Shown: positions 12,650 through 22,038, counted from the stretch's first letter. The stretch is 64,000 nt of DNA from Azospira oryzae (GCF_004217225.1 NZ_SHKM01000003.1:248001-312000), one strand, 5' to 3'. The notes: generated by a model not told the origin, from the sequence alone. Made by a program: numbers and translations.

Positions 12650-15649
12650 ATGGCGCTGCCTTCGCTTCTTGCACTCCCCGGCCGGCTGCGGCGCCTCCTT
12701 TCCCTTTTTCCCTTCCGCCTCTCCTTCCTGCTGCTGATCCTGGGCCTGCTGTCGAGCCCCCTGGCCCGGGCCCAGAACTATTCCCCCGAGCAGCGCCAGT
12801 GGCTGGCCCAGCACCCGGAAATCCGGGTCGGCGCCACGGAAATGCCCAACCTGCTGATGCGGGACTTCCGCAGCGGCAGCTACTCGGGCCTCTCGGTGGA
12901 CATGCTGAAGCTCTACGAGCAGCGCCTCGGCGTGCGCTTCCAGATGGTCTATTACGGCAGCCTGGAAGACATGCACGACGGCATCCGCAACCGGGAGGTG
13001 GACCTGCTCTTCGCCGCCGTGCACACCCCGGGCCGGGAAACCTACCTGAGCTTCCCCAAGCCCTACGCCGAGCTGGAAACCAAGATCATCGTGCGCCAGG
13101 AGACCCTGGGCACCGGCCCCCTCACCCTGGACCAGCTGGAAGGGCGCAAGGTGGCAGTGCTGGCCGGCAGCGCCCTGGAGGACCGCCTGCGGCGGGAGTA
13201 TCCCGGGCTGCACCTGGCCCCCAGCCGGGACGAGCTGTCGGCCCTGACCAAGCTGGCCTTCAGCGAGGTGGATGCGGCGGTCACCGACCTGGGCCGGGTC
13301 ACCTACTACGTGCAGAAGGAAGGCCTGGTCAATCTGGCCGTAGGCGGCAACACCGGCATCAACTACGCCTTCACCTTCGGCGTGCGCGGCGACTGGCCCG
13401 AGCTGACCGCCCTCATGGACCAGACCGCCGCCGCCATTCCGGCCCAGGAAAAGGAACAGGTGCTGCAGCGCTGGCTGCGGGTGGGCAACGCCGGCCCCTG
13501 GAACAACCCCAATTTCTGGTGGGTGGCGGGCGGCCTGCTGACCCTCGTCGCCGCGGCCCTGGGGGTGATCCTCTTCTGGAACCGGACCCTGCGCCAGGAA
13601 GTGGCGACCCGCACCGCCCAGCTGGACGCCCAGATGGCCGAACTGCTGGAGGTGGACCGGGACCTGCGGGAGAGCGAGGCCCGCTTCCGCGACCTGGCCG
13701 AGCTGTCCTACGACTGGTACTGGGAGCAGGACGAGAACTGCCGCTTCACCATGATGTCCGGCGGCGCCTTCCAGAAGGGCCGCCTGCCTCTGGAGCAGTA
13801 CCTGGGCAAGACCCGCTGGGAACTGCCCCTGCTCGGCGTCACCCCGGAGCAGATGACCGCCCACCGGGCCCAGCAGGAAGCCCACCTGCCGTTCCGGGAC
13901 TTCACCTACCAGATCGTCGCCGGCGACGGCGAAATCCACTGGTACGTCAGCAACGGCCGCCCGGTCTTCGACGAGCGGGGCCAGTTCCGCGGCTACCGCG
14001 GCACCGGCCAGGACATCACCGCCCGCATGCGCACCCAGCAGGCCCTCATCGACAGCGAACAGCGCATCCGGGGCCTGCTCGACAGCACCTTCTCCTTCGT
14101 CGGTCTGATGGATCCCCAGGGCACCCTGCTGGAGGCCAACCGCACCTCCCTGGAATTCGCCGGCGCCGCCAAGGAAGAGGTGGTGGGCCGCCCCTTCTGG
14201 GACACCCCCTGGTGGGACCGGGACAGCGAAAGCCGGGAAACCCTGCGCCAGGCCGTGGCCCGGGCGCGCCAGGGCGAGACGGTGCGCTTCGCCGCCAGCC
14301 ACCGCACCGCCCAGGGCATCCTGCACTGGATCGACGTCAGCATCACCCCGGTGCGGGACGAGCACGGGCGCGTCATCTACCTCATTCCCGAAGGCCGGGA
14401 CGTGACCGAGATGCGCCGCACCCAGGAAGCCCTGCGGGCCCTGGTGGAAAACACCGCCACGGTCTATGGCGAAGCCTTCCTCGATTCCCTGGTGCAGCAC
14501 GTGGCCACCCTCTTCGACGTGGCCTACGCCTTCGTCGGCGAAGTGGACCCGGACGGCTGCCACATCCGCACCCTCTCCAGCTGGACCCACGGCGCCCCCT
14601 CCACCAATTTCGCCTACGCCCTGGACGGCACGCCCTGCCAGGTCATGCTCGGCTCCGGCCCGACCCTCTTCCCCCGGGGCATCACCGAGCTGTTCCCGGA
14701 CAACCGGGCCCTGAAGGAAATGAAGGCGGAAAGCTACATGGGCGCCCCCATCACCGGCAACGGCGGCAAGATCCTGGGCCTGCTGGTGGTGATCGACGAC
14801 AAGCCCCTGCCCGAGGCCAGCGGCTACCTGCCCATCATCAGCCTGTTCGCCCTGCGGGCCGGCATGGAAATGGAGCGCATGGCCCAGGAGCGGGCCATGC
14901 GCAGCCTCAACCAGGAACTGGAACGGCGGGTGGCCGAACGCACCGACCAGCTGGCGGTGGCCAACAAAGAGCTGGAAGCCTTCTCCTACTCCGTCTCCCA
15001 CGACCTGCGGGCGCCCCTGCGCCACGTCTCCGGCTTCGTCAGCCTGCTCGAGGCCGATGCGGACAACCGGCTGTCGGAAGCCAGCCGCCGCTATCTCAAC
15101 ATCATCACCGAGGCCGCCAACCGCATGGGCGACCTCATCGACGGCCTGCTGGCCTTCTCCCGCATCGGCCGGGCCGAAGTGCACAAGACCCCGGTGGACC
15201 TCAACAAGCTGCTCCAGGAAGTGATCGACGACCTGGCCCAGGAACCTCGCGCCCCGGCGGTGGATTGGGCCATCGGCAGCCTGCCCCAGGTACTGGCGGA
15301 CCGCACCCTGATCCGCCAGGTGCTGGCCAATCTGGTGGGCAACGCCCTCAAGTACTCGCGCAAGCGGGAGCGGGCCCAGATCCACATCGCCGCCGAGAGC
15401 GGGGAGCACGAGGGGCGGCCCGAGTGGGTGATCCGCATCGCCGACAACGGCGTCGGCTTCAACATGAAATACGTGGGCAAGCTGTTCGGCGTCTTCCAGC
15501 GCCTGCACGGCGCCGCCGATTTCGAGGGCACCGGCATCGGCCTGGCCAACGTGCGCCGGGTGGTGGAGCGCCACGGCGGCCGCACCTGGGCCGAGGCCGA
15601 GCCCGACCGGGGCGCCACCTTCTACTTCAGCCTGCCCCGGGACGAATGA
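12650..15649 (+). CDS. Sensor histidine kinase with periplasmic solute-binding domain
   Basis: 999-residue membrane kinase. The start at 12650 yields a signal-like helix ending ARAQ (about residues 20-42). A type-3 family solute-binding domain (about 50-275, as in BvgS/amino-acid-binding proteins) follows, then a transmembrane helix near 285-305, two PAS domains with PAC-like ends (about 345-465 and 470-590), a GAF domain (about 595-750), a coiled coil, HisKA with phospho-His 784 in SYSVSHDLRAPL, and HATPase with GTGIGLANV. No receiver is fused. The phytochrome-kinase-like HisKA fits the Rcp1-like regulator gene 25 bp downstream. The ligand is probably a small amino acid or organic anion; this is inference. 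Confidence 0.9.
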   Translation: MALPSLLALPGRLRRLLSLFPFRLSFLLLILGLLSSPLARAQNYSPEQRQWLAQHPEIRVGATEMPNLLMRDFRSGSYSGLSVDMLKLYEQRLGVRFQMVYYGSLEDMHDGIRNREVDLLFAAVHTPGRETYLSFPKPYAELETKIIVRQETLGTGPLTLDQLEGRKVAVLAGSALEDRLRREYPGLHLAPSRDELSALTKLAFSEVDAAVTDLGRVTYYVQKEGLVNLAVGGNTGINYAFTFGVRGDWPELTALMDQTAAAIPAQEKEQVLQRWLRVGNAGPWNNPNFWWVAGGLLTLVAAALGVILFWNRTLRQEVATRTAQLDAQMAELLEVDRDLRESEARFRDLAELSYDWYWEQDENCRFTMMSGGAFQKGRLPLEQYLGKTRWELPLLGVTPEQMTAHRAQQEAHLPFRDFTYQIVAGDGEIHWYVSNGRPVFDERGQFRGYRGTGQDITARMRTQQALIDSEQRIRGLLDSTFSFVGLMDPQGTLLEANRTSLEFAGAAKEEVVGRPFWDTPWWDRDSESRETLRQAVARARQGETVRFAASHRTAQGILHWIDVSITPVRDEHGRVIYLIPEGRDVTEMRRTQEALRALVENTATVYGEAFLDSLVQHVATLFDVAYAFVGEVDPDGCHIRTLSSWTHGAPSTNFAYALDGTPCQVMLGSGPTLFPRGITELFPDNRALKEMKAESYMGAPITGNGGKILGLLVVIDDKPLPEASGYLPIISLFALRAGMEMERMAQERAMRSLNQELERRVAERTDQLAVANKELEAFSYSVSHDLRAPLRHVSGFVSLLEADADNRLSEASRRYLNIITEAANRMGDLIDGLLAFSRIGRAEVHKTPVDLNKLLQEVIDDLAQEPRAPAVDWAIGSLPQVLADRTLIRQVLANLVGNALKYSRKRERAQIHIAAESGEHEGRPEWVIRIADNGVGFNMKYVGKLFGVFQRLHGAADFEGTGIGLANVRRVVERHGGRTWAEAEPDRGATFYFSLPRDE

Positions 15650-15674
15650 TGCATAAAGACAATAAGGAGATTCC

Positions 15675-16121
15675 ATGGAACTGAAGCGCATCCTCCTGGC
15701 GGAAGACGATCCCCGGGACGTGGAACTGGCCCTGGAAGGCCTGGGTGCCAGCCACCTGGCCAACGAGGTGGAGGTGGTGAACGACGGCGAGCAGGCCCTG
15801 GACTACCTCTACCGCCGCGGCCCCTTCGCCGACCGGCCGGCGGGCAATCCGGCCCTGATCCTGCTGGACCTGAAGATGCCCCTGGTGAGCGGCCTGGAAG
15901 TGCTGCGGGAGATCAAGCAGGACGAGGAGTTGCGCCACGTGCCGGTGGTCATGCTGACCTCCTCCCGGGAGGAGCGGGACCTGGACGAGGCCTACGACCT
16001 GGGCTGCAACGCCTACGTGGTGAAGCCGGTGAATTTCCGCGACTTCATCGACGCGGTGAAATCCCTGGGCCTGTTCTGGGCCGTGCTCAACGAGCCGCCG
16101 CCGGGCTGCGTGCACAAGTAG
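15675..16121 (+). CDS. Single-domain response regulator (Rcp1-like)
   Basis: 148-residue receiver-only protein beginning MELKRILLAEDDPRDVELAL, with acidic pocket EDD (about 10-12), phospho-acceptor Asp 65 (LILLDLKMP), Thr/Ser in MLTSS and Lys in VVKPVN. The insert after alpha-2 and the YLYRRGPF segment are typical of regulators paired with phytochrome-type kinases. An AAGGAG ribosome site lies 5 bp before the ATG. No output domain: it probably relays phosphate or competes with the REC-EAL protein for the kinase encoded just upstream. Confidence 0.92.
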   Translation: MELKRILLAEDDPRDVELALEGLGASHLANEVEVVNDGEQALDYLYRRGPFADRPAGNPALILLDLKMPLVSGLEVLREIKQDEELRHVPVVMLTSSREERDLDEAYDLGCNAYVVKPVNFRDFIDAVKSLGLFWAVLNEPPPGCVHK

Positions 16122-16187
16122 GCTAGAATCCGGGCCTGGCGGCCCCGCCCGGAGCCGCCCCATCCGCCCCCATACTCCCTGCCGCCC

Positions 16188-16850
16188 ATGGAATTTTTCG
16201 ACGCAATCACCGGCCTCTTCCTGCAGTTCATCGACCTGGTCCTGCACCTGGACAAGCACCTGGCCGTCCTGGTCCAGCAATACGGCCCCTGGATCTACGC
16301 CATCCTCTTTTTCATCGTCTTCGCCGAAACCGGCTTCGTCGTCGTGCCCTTCCTTCCCGGCGACTCCCTGCTCTTCGTCGCCGGCGCCCTGGCCGCCATC
16401 GGCGACATGGCCCTGATGCCCCTGATGCTCAGCCTGTCCCTCGCCGCCGTGCTCGGCAACAGCCTCAACTACGTCATCGGCCGCTGGTTCGGCCACCGCA
16501 TCCTGGCCTGGAATTCCCGCCTGCTGAACCGGGCCGCCCTGGAAAAGACCCACGCCTTCTTCGAGGTGCACGGCGGCAAGACCCTGGTCATCTCCCGCTT
16601 CCTGCCCCTGCTGCGCACCTTCGCCCCCTTCGTCGCCGGCATGGGCGAGATGGGCTACGGCCGCTTCACCTTCTTCAACGTGGTCGGCGGCGTCTCCTGG
16701 GTGGTGTCCCTCAGCCTGGCCGGCTACTGGTTCGGCAACCTGCCCCTGATCAAGAACAACCTGTCGCTGGTGATCGTGCTCATCATCGCCGTGTCCCTGC
16801 TGCCGGCCGTCATCGGCTACTGCAAGGCGCGCAAGGCCAGCACCGGCTGA
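16188..16850 (+). CDS. DedA family membrane protein
   Basis: 220-residue integral membrane protein of the DedA/SNARE-associated (VTT) family, implicated in undecaprenyl-phosphate or phospholipid flipping and membrane homeostasis. Family hallmarks are visible: an amphipathic start, FAETGFVVVPFLPGDSLLF (about 43-61), the central GNSLNYVIGRWFGHRI block and the RFLPLLRTFAPFVAGMGEM motif with conserved Arg residues, followed by GGVSWVV. Length is normal. A TAGAAT -10-like box at 16124-16129 suggests its own promoter. Precise substrate not predictable. Confidence 0.93.
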   Translation: MEFFDAITGLFLQFIDLVLHLDKHLAVLVQQYGPWIYAILFFIVFAETGFVVVPFLPGDSLLFVAGALAAIGDMALMPLMLSLSLAAVLGNSLNYVIGRWFGHRILAWNSRLLNRAALEKTHAFFEVHGGKTLVISRFLPLLRTFAPFVAGMGEMGYGRFTFFNVVGGVSWVVSLSLAGYWFGNLPLIKNNLSLVIVLIIAVSLLPAVIGYCKARKASTG

Positions 16851-16886
16851 ACGGCACAACCGCAGAAAAAAAACCAAGGGGGAGTC

Positions 16887-17639
16887 ATGGGGAAGCAGGA
16901 ACAAGACGGAGCGCGGGCCAGCCCCGCCCTGGCCGCAGCGGCGGCCCTGCTGCTGGCCCTGGCCCTGCCGGGCTGCACCACCCGCACCAGCCACGACGGG
17001 CGCAGCGAATCCCGCTTCGACCCCCGGGCCATCGCCAAGACCGACATCGACCGGGTCATCGACGCCAGCCAGCGGGAAGTCAGCGCCGGCCTCAAACGCC
17101 TCACCGAAAAGCTGTACCGGCGCAATCCCCGGGAATGGAAGAAGGTCGGCCAGCCCTCCCTGGAAGCGGCCGTGGCCCGCATCTTCGACAACAACCAGTG
17201 GCCCGAGCTGGAAGGGCGCCGGGAGGCCCAGGCCATGCTGCTCGCCTTCCGCGAGGATTACCACGGCGACCGGGTGCTGGCCCTCATGGCCGGGGTCAAC
17301 GGCATGGTCCAGGCGGCCTACGAGCACAAGACCGATTTTTACGTTCTTGACGGCCTCGACGCGCAAAAGCTCTACAATTGCGCCCGCAACCTGGAAATCG
17401 TCGCCTGGCGCCTGAACAACAACCGCAATGTGGAAGGCGAGCTGTACATCCTCTCCAACGAGCCGGACGCCGCCGTGCGCAACCTCTCCTTCGAGCGGGA
17501 AATCGGCCGCCTGGTCGGCCTCCTGGATTTCCTCTCGGTGGTGGTGGCCGACAAGAACGGCCGCACCGTCAACCGGGTCATGCAGAACCTGGCCACCGCA
17601 GTCTTCCTGCCGGTGGCCGCCCTCACACCGATCAAGTAG
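16887..17639 (+). CDS. Predicted lipoprotein, unknown function
   Basis: 250-residue protein with a lipoprotein signal: hydrophobic stretch AAAALLLALALPGC gives a lipobox ending at Cys about 31, so it should be lipid-anchored in the periplasm. The rest is largely helical and soluble, with a conserved-looking central part (MLLAFREDYHGDRVLALMAG, about 111-130). GGGGGAG precedes the ATG at good spacing. It stands between dedA and purN on the same strand. The family was not recognised. Confidence 0.75.
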   Translation: MGKQEQDGARASPALAAAAALLLALALPGCTTRTSHDGRSESRFDPRAIAKTDIDRVIDASQREVSAGLKRLTEKLYRRNPREWKKVGQPSLEAAVARIFDNNQWPELEGRREAQAMLLAFREDYHGDRVLALMAGVNGMVQAAYEHKTDFYVLDGLDAQKLYNCARNLEIVAWRLNNNRNVEGELYILSNEPDAAVRNLSFEREIGRLVGLLDFLSVVVADKNGRTVNRVMQNLATAVFLPVAALTPIK

Positions 17640-17675
17640 GACCGTCCCGGCAGCCCCTGCCGGGCCCCAGCAGAC

Positions 17676-18332
17676 ATGAAAAAAAGACTCGTCATCCTCA
17701 TCTCCGGCCGCGGCAGCAATATGGAGGCCATCCTCCGGGCCGCCGCCGATCCTGCCTATCCGGGCCAGGTGGTGGCCGTGATCGCCAACCGGCCCGACGC
17801 CAAGGGCCTGGAAACCGCCAAGGCGGCCGGCATCGCCACCGCCGCCCTGGACCACAAGGCCTATCCCAGCCGGGAAGCCTTCGACGCCGCCCTGGCCGAG
17901 GCCATCGACGCCCACGCCCCGGACCTGGTGATCCTGGCCGGCTTCATGCGCATCCTCTCCGAAGGCTTCGTGCGCCATTACGAAGGCCGCCTGATCAACA
18001 TCCATCCCTCCCTGCTGCCCGCCTTCCCCGGCCTGCACACCCATCAGCGGGCCCTGGAGGAAGGCTGCCGTGTGCACGGCTGCACCGTGCATTTCGTCAC
18101 CCCGGCCCTGGACCACGGCCCCGCCATCGCCCAGGCCGTGGTGCCGGTGCTGGAGGGGGACGACGAACACAGTCTGGCGGCCCGGGTCCTGGTGCAGGAA
18201 CACCAGGTTTATCCCGCCGCCGTGGCCTGGTTCTGCCAGGGCCGCCTGCGCCTGGAACAGGGCCGGGTGCTGCTGGCCGACAACCCCATGGCCGCCGCCA
18301 GCGCCCTCATTTCCCCCCCGGCCCGGAGCTGA
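17676..18332 (+). CDS. purN: Phosphoribosylglycinamide formyltransferase PurN
   Basis: 218-residue enzyme converting GAR to FGAR with 10-formyl-THF, third step of purine synthesis. The N-terminal ISGRGSNMEAIL substrate loop, the catalytic Asn-His-Asp set (INIHPSLLPAFPG, HFVTPALDHGP) and the LAGFMRIL segment are all present. Length is normal. The downstream gene begins 3 nt after the purN stop and in the same frame, indicating translational coupling. purM lies elsewhere in the window (40967-42016), so purN and purM are not paired as in E. coli. Confidence 0.97.
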   Translation: MKKRLVILISGRGSNMEAILRAAADPAYPGQVVAVIANRPDAKGLETAKAAGIATAALDHKAYPSREAFDAALAEAIDAHAPDLVILAGFMRILSEGFVRHYEGRLINIHPSLLPAFPGLHTHQRALEEGCRVHGCTVHFVTPALDHGPAIAQAVVPVLEGDDEHSLAARVLVQEHQVYPAAVAWFCQGRLRLEQGRVLLADNPMAAASALISPPARS

Positions 18333-18335
18333 TCC

Positions 18336-19331
18336 CTGAAGCGTTCCATCCCCGTCGCCCTGGCGCTGGCCCTGGCGACCTCCCTCTTCCTCCATCTCGG
18401 CGCCCTGGTGCTGCCGGAAGTCGAGCTGCCCGGGCTGGGCGAAGAACCGCCCTCGCCGCCCCTGGAAGCCACCCTGACGCCCCAGCGGCGGCCCGAAACA
18501 CCCCCTACCCCGGCACCCGCGCCGAAAGCCGCGCCGAAAGCCGTGCCCAAGGCCCCCAGGCCCAGCAGGGCCGTCCCGCCTGGGCCGGCAGCAGTGCCCG
18601 CCCCCCAGGCCCAGCCGGAGCCGGCGGCCGCCGCCCCGGTGCCGGAAGCCGCGCCGGTGGCCGCTCCCGAGCCGGCCCCGCCGGCGGCAGTGGAGCCCCG
18701 GCTGCCGCCCCGGGGCCGCATCCGCTTCGTCGTCATCAAGGGCGAGCAGAATTTCGAAGTGGGCCAGACCATCCACGAATGGCGCATCGCCGACGGCCGC
18801 TACCGGCTCACCGGCGTCACCGAAACCACCGGCCTGGCGGCCCTCTTCAAGTCGGTCCAGGTGGCCTACGAGAGCCGGGGTAAAATAAGCCCGGCCGGAC
18901 TGCAGCCGGAAACCTTCGTCGCCCGCAAGAACGGCAGCGAGACCGGCGACCGGGCCGACTTCGACTGGAACGCCGGCAGCGTCGTCCAGGGCAGGGAGCA
19001 GCGACGCCAGACCCTGCCCCCCGGCGCCCAGGATTTCATCAGCTTCTACTACGCCTTCGGCTACCTGCCCCAGGTGGGCGCCACGGTGGATCTGCCGGTG
19101 AGCACCGGGCGCAAGCTGGACACGATCCGCTTCACCCGGGTCGGCGAGGAAGTCCTGGAACTGGCCTTCGGCAGCGTTCCGACCGTGCACCTGCGGGCCA
19201 GCGGCGACACCACCACCGAAGTGTGGCTGGCCACGGACCGCCTGCTGCTGCCGGTGAAGATCCGCCACATTGACAAGAAGGGCGAACGTTTCGACCAGAT
19301 CGCCACCGAACTCCAGGTCGGCAGCGAATAG
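18336..19331 (+). CDS. DUF3108 domain protein with CTG start
   Basis: 331 residues if translation starts at CTG 18336. A GGAG ribosome site (18325-18328) lies 7 nt upstream, and this start restores an N-terminal membrane anchor (KRSIPVALALALATSLFLHL). The first ATG/GTG-type alternative, GTG 18408, would delete that anchor. After the anchor comes a long Pro/Ala/Glu-rich periplasmic linker (about 35-135) and then the DUF3108 domain (about 140-330), including IRFVVIKGEQNFEVGQTIHEW. DUF3108 proteins are envelope proteins of unknown role often beside purN in betaproteobacteria. The linker resembles TonB-like spacers spanning peptidoglycan. Confidence 0.82.
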   Translation: MKRSIPVALALALATSLFLHLGALVLPEVELPGLGEEPPSPPLEATLTPQRRPETPPTPAPAPKAAPKAVPKAPRPSRAVPPGPAAVPAPQAQPEPAAAAPVPEAAPVAAPEPAPPAAVEPRLPPRGRIRFVVIKGEQNFEVGQTIHEWRIADGRYRLTGVTETTGLAALFKSVQVAYESRGKISPAGLQPETFVARKNGSETGDRADFDWNAGSVVQGREQRRQTLPPGAQDFISFYYAFGYLPQVGATVDLPVSTGRKLDTIRFTRVGEEVLELAFGSVPTVHLRASGDTTTEVWLATDRLLLPVKIRHIDKKGERFDQIATELQVGSE

Positions 19332-19404
19332 ACGCCGCCCGCCGGGGCTCCGGCCCCACCGATTTTCCGCGCCCTCCGGGGCCAACGTTTTTTTGAAGAC
19401 CGCC

Positions 19405-20733
19405 ATGACCCACGCACCCGCTCCCGCCCTGTTCCAGCACGCCATCGCCGCCCTCACCGAGGTGCTGCGCCTGAACCACCCGGCGGACGCGGCCCTCTCC
19501 CGCTACTTCCGCGAGCACAAGCAGCTGGGCCACCGGGACCGGGGCTTCGTGGCCGAGGCCGTGTTCGCCATCCTGCGCCACAAGCGCAGCCTGGAAGCCC
19601 TGGTACTGCCCCAGGTGAACGCCCGCCGCCTGCTGCTGGCCCACCTGGCCTGCCACCAGGGCCTGGATGCCAAGGCCCTGGAAGCCCTGCTGCGCCACGG
19701 CGAAGCCGAGCTGGTGGAACACCTGCAACAGCGCTGGGCCGCCATCGGCCGCGGCGAAGACCATTTCGACCCCAGCGGCCCCCTGGGCCTGAGCGCCCCG
19801 GCCATCGCCCTGGACCTGCCGGACTGGCTCTACCAGCGCCTGCTGGCCCAGTACGGCGCCGAGGAGACCCAGGCCCTGGTGGCCGCCCTCAACCGGCCGG
19901 CGCCCCTGGACCTGCGGGTCAACAGCCTGAAGGCGGAACGCAATGCCGTCGCCGCCCAGCTGGCCAAGGACGGCATCGCCGCCACTCCCACTCCCTATTC
20001 GCCCCTGGGCCTGCGCCTGGCCGGCAAGCCCGCCCTCTCCCGCCATCCCCTGTTCATGGACGGTGCGGTGGAAGTGCAGGACGAGGGCAGCCAGCTGCTG
20101 GGCCTGCTGCTGGCGCCCAAGCGGGGCGAGATGGTGGCCGACTTCTGCGCCGGCGCCGGCGGCAAGACCCTGCTGCTGGGCGCCCTGATGCGCTCCACCG
20201 GCCGTCTCTACGCCTTCGACGTGTCGGAGAAGCGCCTCAACAACCTGAAGCCGCGCCTGGCCCGTTCCGGTCTTTCCAACGTGCACCCGGTGCGCATCGA
20301 GAGCGAGAACGACGCCCGCATCAAGCGCCTGGCCGGCAAGCTGGACCGGGTCCTGGTGGATGCGCCCTGCTCGGGCCTGGGCACCCTGCGCCGCAATCCG
20401 GACCTGAAGTGGCGTCAGGACGAAAAGTCCGTCGCCGAGCTGAACGCCAAGCAGACCGCCATCCTCAATTCCGCCGCCCGCCTGGTGAAGGCCGGCGGCC
20501 GCCTGGTGTACGCCACCTGCAGCCTGCTGCAGGAAGAGAACGGCGCCGTCGCCGACGCCTTCCTCGCCGCCCACCCGGACTTCGTCGCCGTGCCGGTGGC
20601 CGACATCCTGGCCGCCCAGGGCATCGAGCTGCCGGGGCTGGAGGCCATGCCCGCCGGCCGTCTGGCCCTGCTGCCCCACCGCCACGACAGCGACGCCTTC
20701 TTCGCCGCCGTCTTCGAACGTCAAGCCAAGTAA
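19405..20733 (+). CDS. RsmB/NOP2-family RNA cytosine C5-methyltransferase
   Basis: 442-residue SAM-dependent methyltransferase that probably forms m5C in 16S rRNA. The start MTHAPAPALFQHAI at 19405 is preferred to an upstream in-frame start at 19270 that would overlap the DUF3108 gene. An N-terminal NusB-like RNA-binding half (about 1-150) is followed by the Rossmann domain: DFCAGAGGKTLLL (SAM site), DAPCSGLGTLRRNPD (catalytic Cys in motif IV is the PC) and YATCSLLQEEN (motif VI nucleophile TC). Both family cysteines are present. It differs from classical RsmB/Sun in details, so the exact target base is not claimed. The MscS gene follows 9 bp later. Confidence 0.9.
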   Translation: MTHAPAPALFQHAIAALTEVLRLNHPADAALSRYFREHKQLGHRDRGFVAEAVFAILRHKRSLEALVLPQVNARRLLLAHLACHQGLDAKALEALLRHGEAELVEHLQQRWAAIGRGEDHFDPSGPLGLSAPAIALDLPDWLYQRLLAQYGAEETQALVAALNRPAPLDLRVNSLKAERNAVAAQLAKDGIAATPTPYSPLGLRLAGKPALSRHPLFMDGAVEVQDEGSQLLGLLLAPKRGEMVADFCAGAGGKTLLLGALMRSTGRLYAFDVSEKRLNNLKPRLARSGLSNVHPVRIESENDARIKRLAGKLDRVLVDAPCSGLGTLRRNPDLKWRQDEKSVAELNAKQTAILNSAARLVKAGGRLVYATCSLLQEENGAVADAFLAAHPDFVAVPVADILAAQGIELPGLEAMPAGRLALLPHRHDSDAFFAAVFERQAK

Positions 20734-20742
20734 GCCCGCGCC

Positions 20743-22038
20743 ATGGAAACCCTGCCCCAGCTATTCACCGACCTGTGGGACGACCTGCAGAATCCCCGCA
20801 TCTTCTGGCAGATGGCCGTGCTCCTCGGCTGCATCGGCATCGCCTTCTTCGCCTCGCGCCAGGTGCGCAACCGCATCCAGACGACGCCGGAGCGCTGGCA
20901 CGCGGGCCGCAGCGGGGTCAAGCGCCTGCTATTTCCCCTGCTGGCGGCGGGCCTGGTGGTGCTGGCCCGGGCCCTGCTCAAGCCCCACATGCACGTCAAT
21001 CTGCTGTCCCTGGCCGTGCCCCTGATGCTGTCCCTGGCCGGCATCCGGCTGATGGTCTACATCCTGCGCCAGGCCTTCGCCCCCTCAGGCTGGCTGGCAG
21101 CTTCCGAGCGTGTCATCGCCACCCTGGTGTGGCTGGCCGCGGCCCTGCACATCACCGGCCTGGACCTGCCGGTGATCGACGCCATGGAGCAGGTGCAGTT
21201 CGCCGTGGGCAAGCAGCGCCTCGACCTGTGGATGATCCTGCACGGCCTGGTCACCATTTTCGTCACCGTGCTGGGCGCCCTGTGGCTGGCCGGCCTGGCG
21301 GAGGCCCGGCTGATGGGGGCGCAGAAGCTGGATTCCAACGTGCGGGCGGTGCTGGCCCGCATCATCAAGGCCCTGCTGACCCTGGTGGCGGTGCTCATCA
21401 GCCTGTCCCTGGTGGGCATCGACATCACCACCCTCTCGGTCTTCGGCGGCGCCCTCGGCGTCGGCCTCGGTTTCGGCCTGCAGAAGATTGCCAGCAACTA
21501 CATCTCCGGCTTCATCATCCTGCTCGACCGCTCCATCCGCCTGGGCGACTTCATCGCCATCGACGCCGCCACCAGCGGCGTGGTGACCCAGATCACCACC
21601 CGCTACACGGTGCTGCGGGGCCTGGCCGGCACCGAATACCTGATCCCCAACGAGCAGTTCGTCGCCAACGTGGTGCAGAACCAGTCCTACACGGACACCC
21701 AGGTGTTCCTCAAGACCGCCGTCCAGGTCGGCTACAACAGCGATGTGGAGCGGGCCATGGCGGTGCTGGTGGAGGCGGCCGCAGCCCATCCCCGGGTGCT
21801 GCAGGAGCGGCCGCCCCGGGCCTACCTGACCGGCTTTGCCGACAGCGGAATCAACCTGGAGGTGGGCTTCTGGATCGAAGACCCGGAGGAAGGTTCCGGC
21901 GCCCTGCGCTCGGATATCAACCTGGAGATCTGGAAGCGCTTCAAGGCCGAAGGCATCGAAATCCCCTTCCCCCAGCGGGAGGTGCGCATGCTCGGCGAGG
22001 CCCCTACGGCAGCGGCCGAGGGTGCCGCCAGGTTATAA
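20743..22038 (+). CDS. MscS-type mechanosensitive channel
   Basis: 431-residue channel for osmotic down-shock. Several N-terminal helices (about 18-35, 64-84, 85-105, 120-140, 165-190) precede the pore helix and MscS beta domain: FGGALGVGLGFGLQKIASNY (about 229-248), then LLDRSIRLGDFI and YLIPNEQFVANVV. The cytoplasmic C-terminal alpha/beta domain is complete. Larger than E. coli MscS (286 residues), in the YnaI/YbdG size range. It follows the RNA methyltransferase gene closely and is probably cotranscribed with it. Confidence 0.92.
   Translation: METLPQLFTDLWDDLQNPRIFWQMAVLLGCIGIAFFASRQVRNRIQTTPERWHAGRSGVKRLLFPLLAAGLVVLARALLKPHMHVNLLSLAVPLMLSLAGIRLMVYILRQAFAPSGWLAASERVIATLVWLAAALHITGLDLPVIDAMEQVQFAVGKQRLDLWMILHGLVTIFVTVLGALWLAGLAEARLMGAQKLDSNVRAVLARIIKALLTLVAVLISLSLVGIDITTLSVFGGALGVGLGFGLQKIASNYISGFIILLDRSIRLGDFIAIDAATSGVVTQITTRYTVLRGLAGTEYLIPNEQFVANVVQNQSYTDTQVFLKTAVQVGYNSDVERAMAVLVEAAAAHPRVLQERPPRAYLTGFADSGINLEVGFWIEDPEEGSGALRSDINLEIWKRFKAEGIEIPFPQREVRMLGEAPTAAAEGAARL

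Noticed and set aside
17646-17664. Hairpin CCCGGCA/TGCCGGG between the lipoprotein gene and purN, considered as a terminator or riboswitch
   Set aside because: No T-run and only 7 bp. No purine-riboswitch features are visible.
15627-19457. 1276-residue minus-strand open frame spanning five plus-strand genes
   Set aside because: It runs across gene boundaries, has shadow composition, and shows no recognisable domain. The same holds for the long antisense frames at 4475-7510 and 12506-15763.
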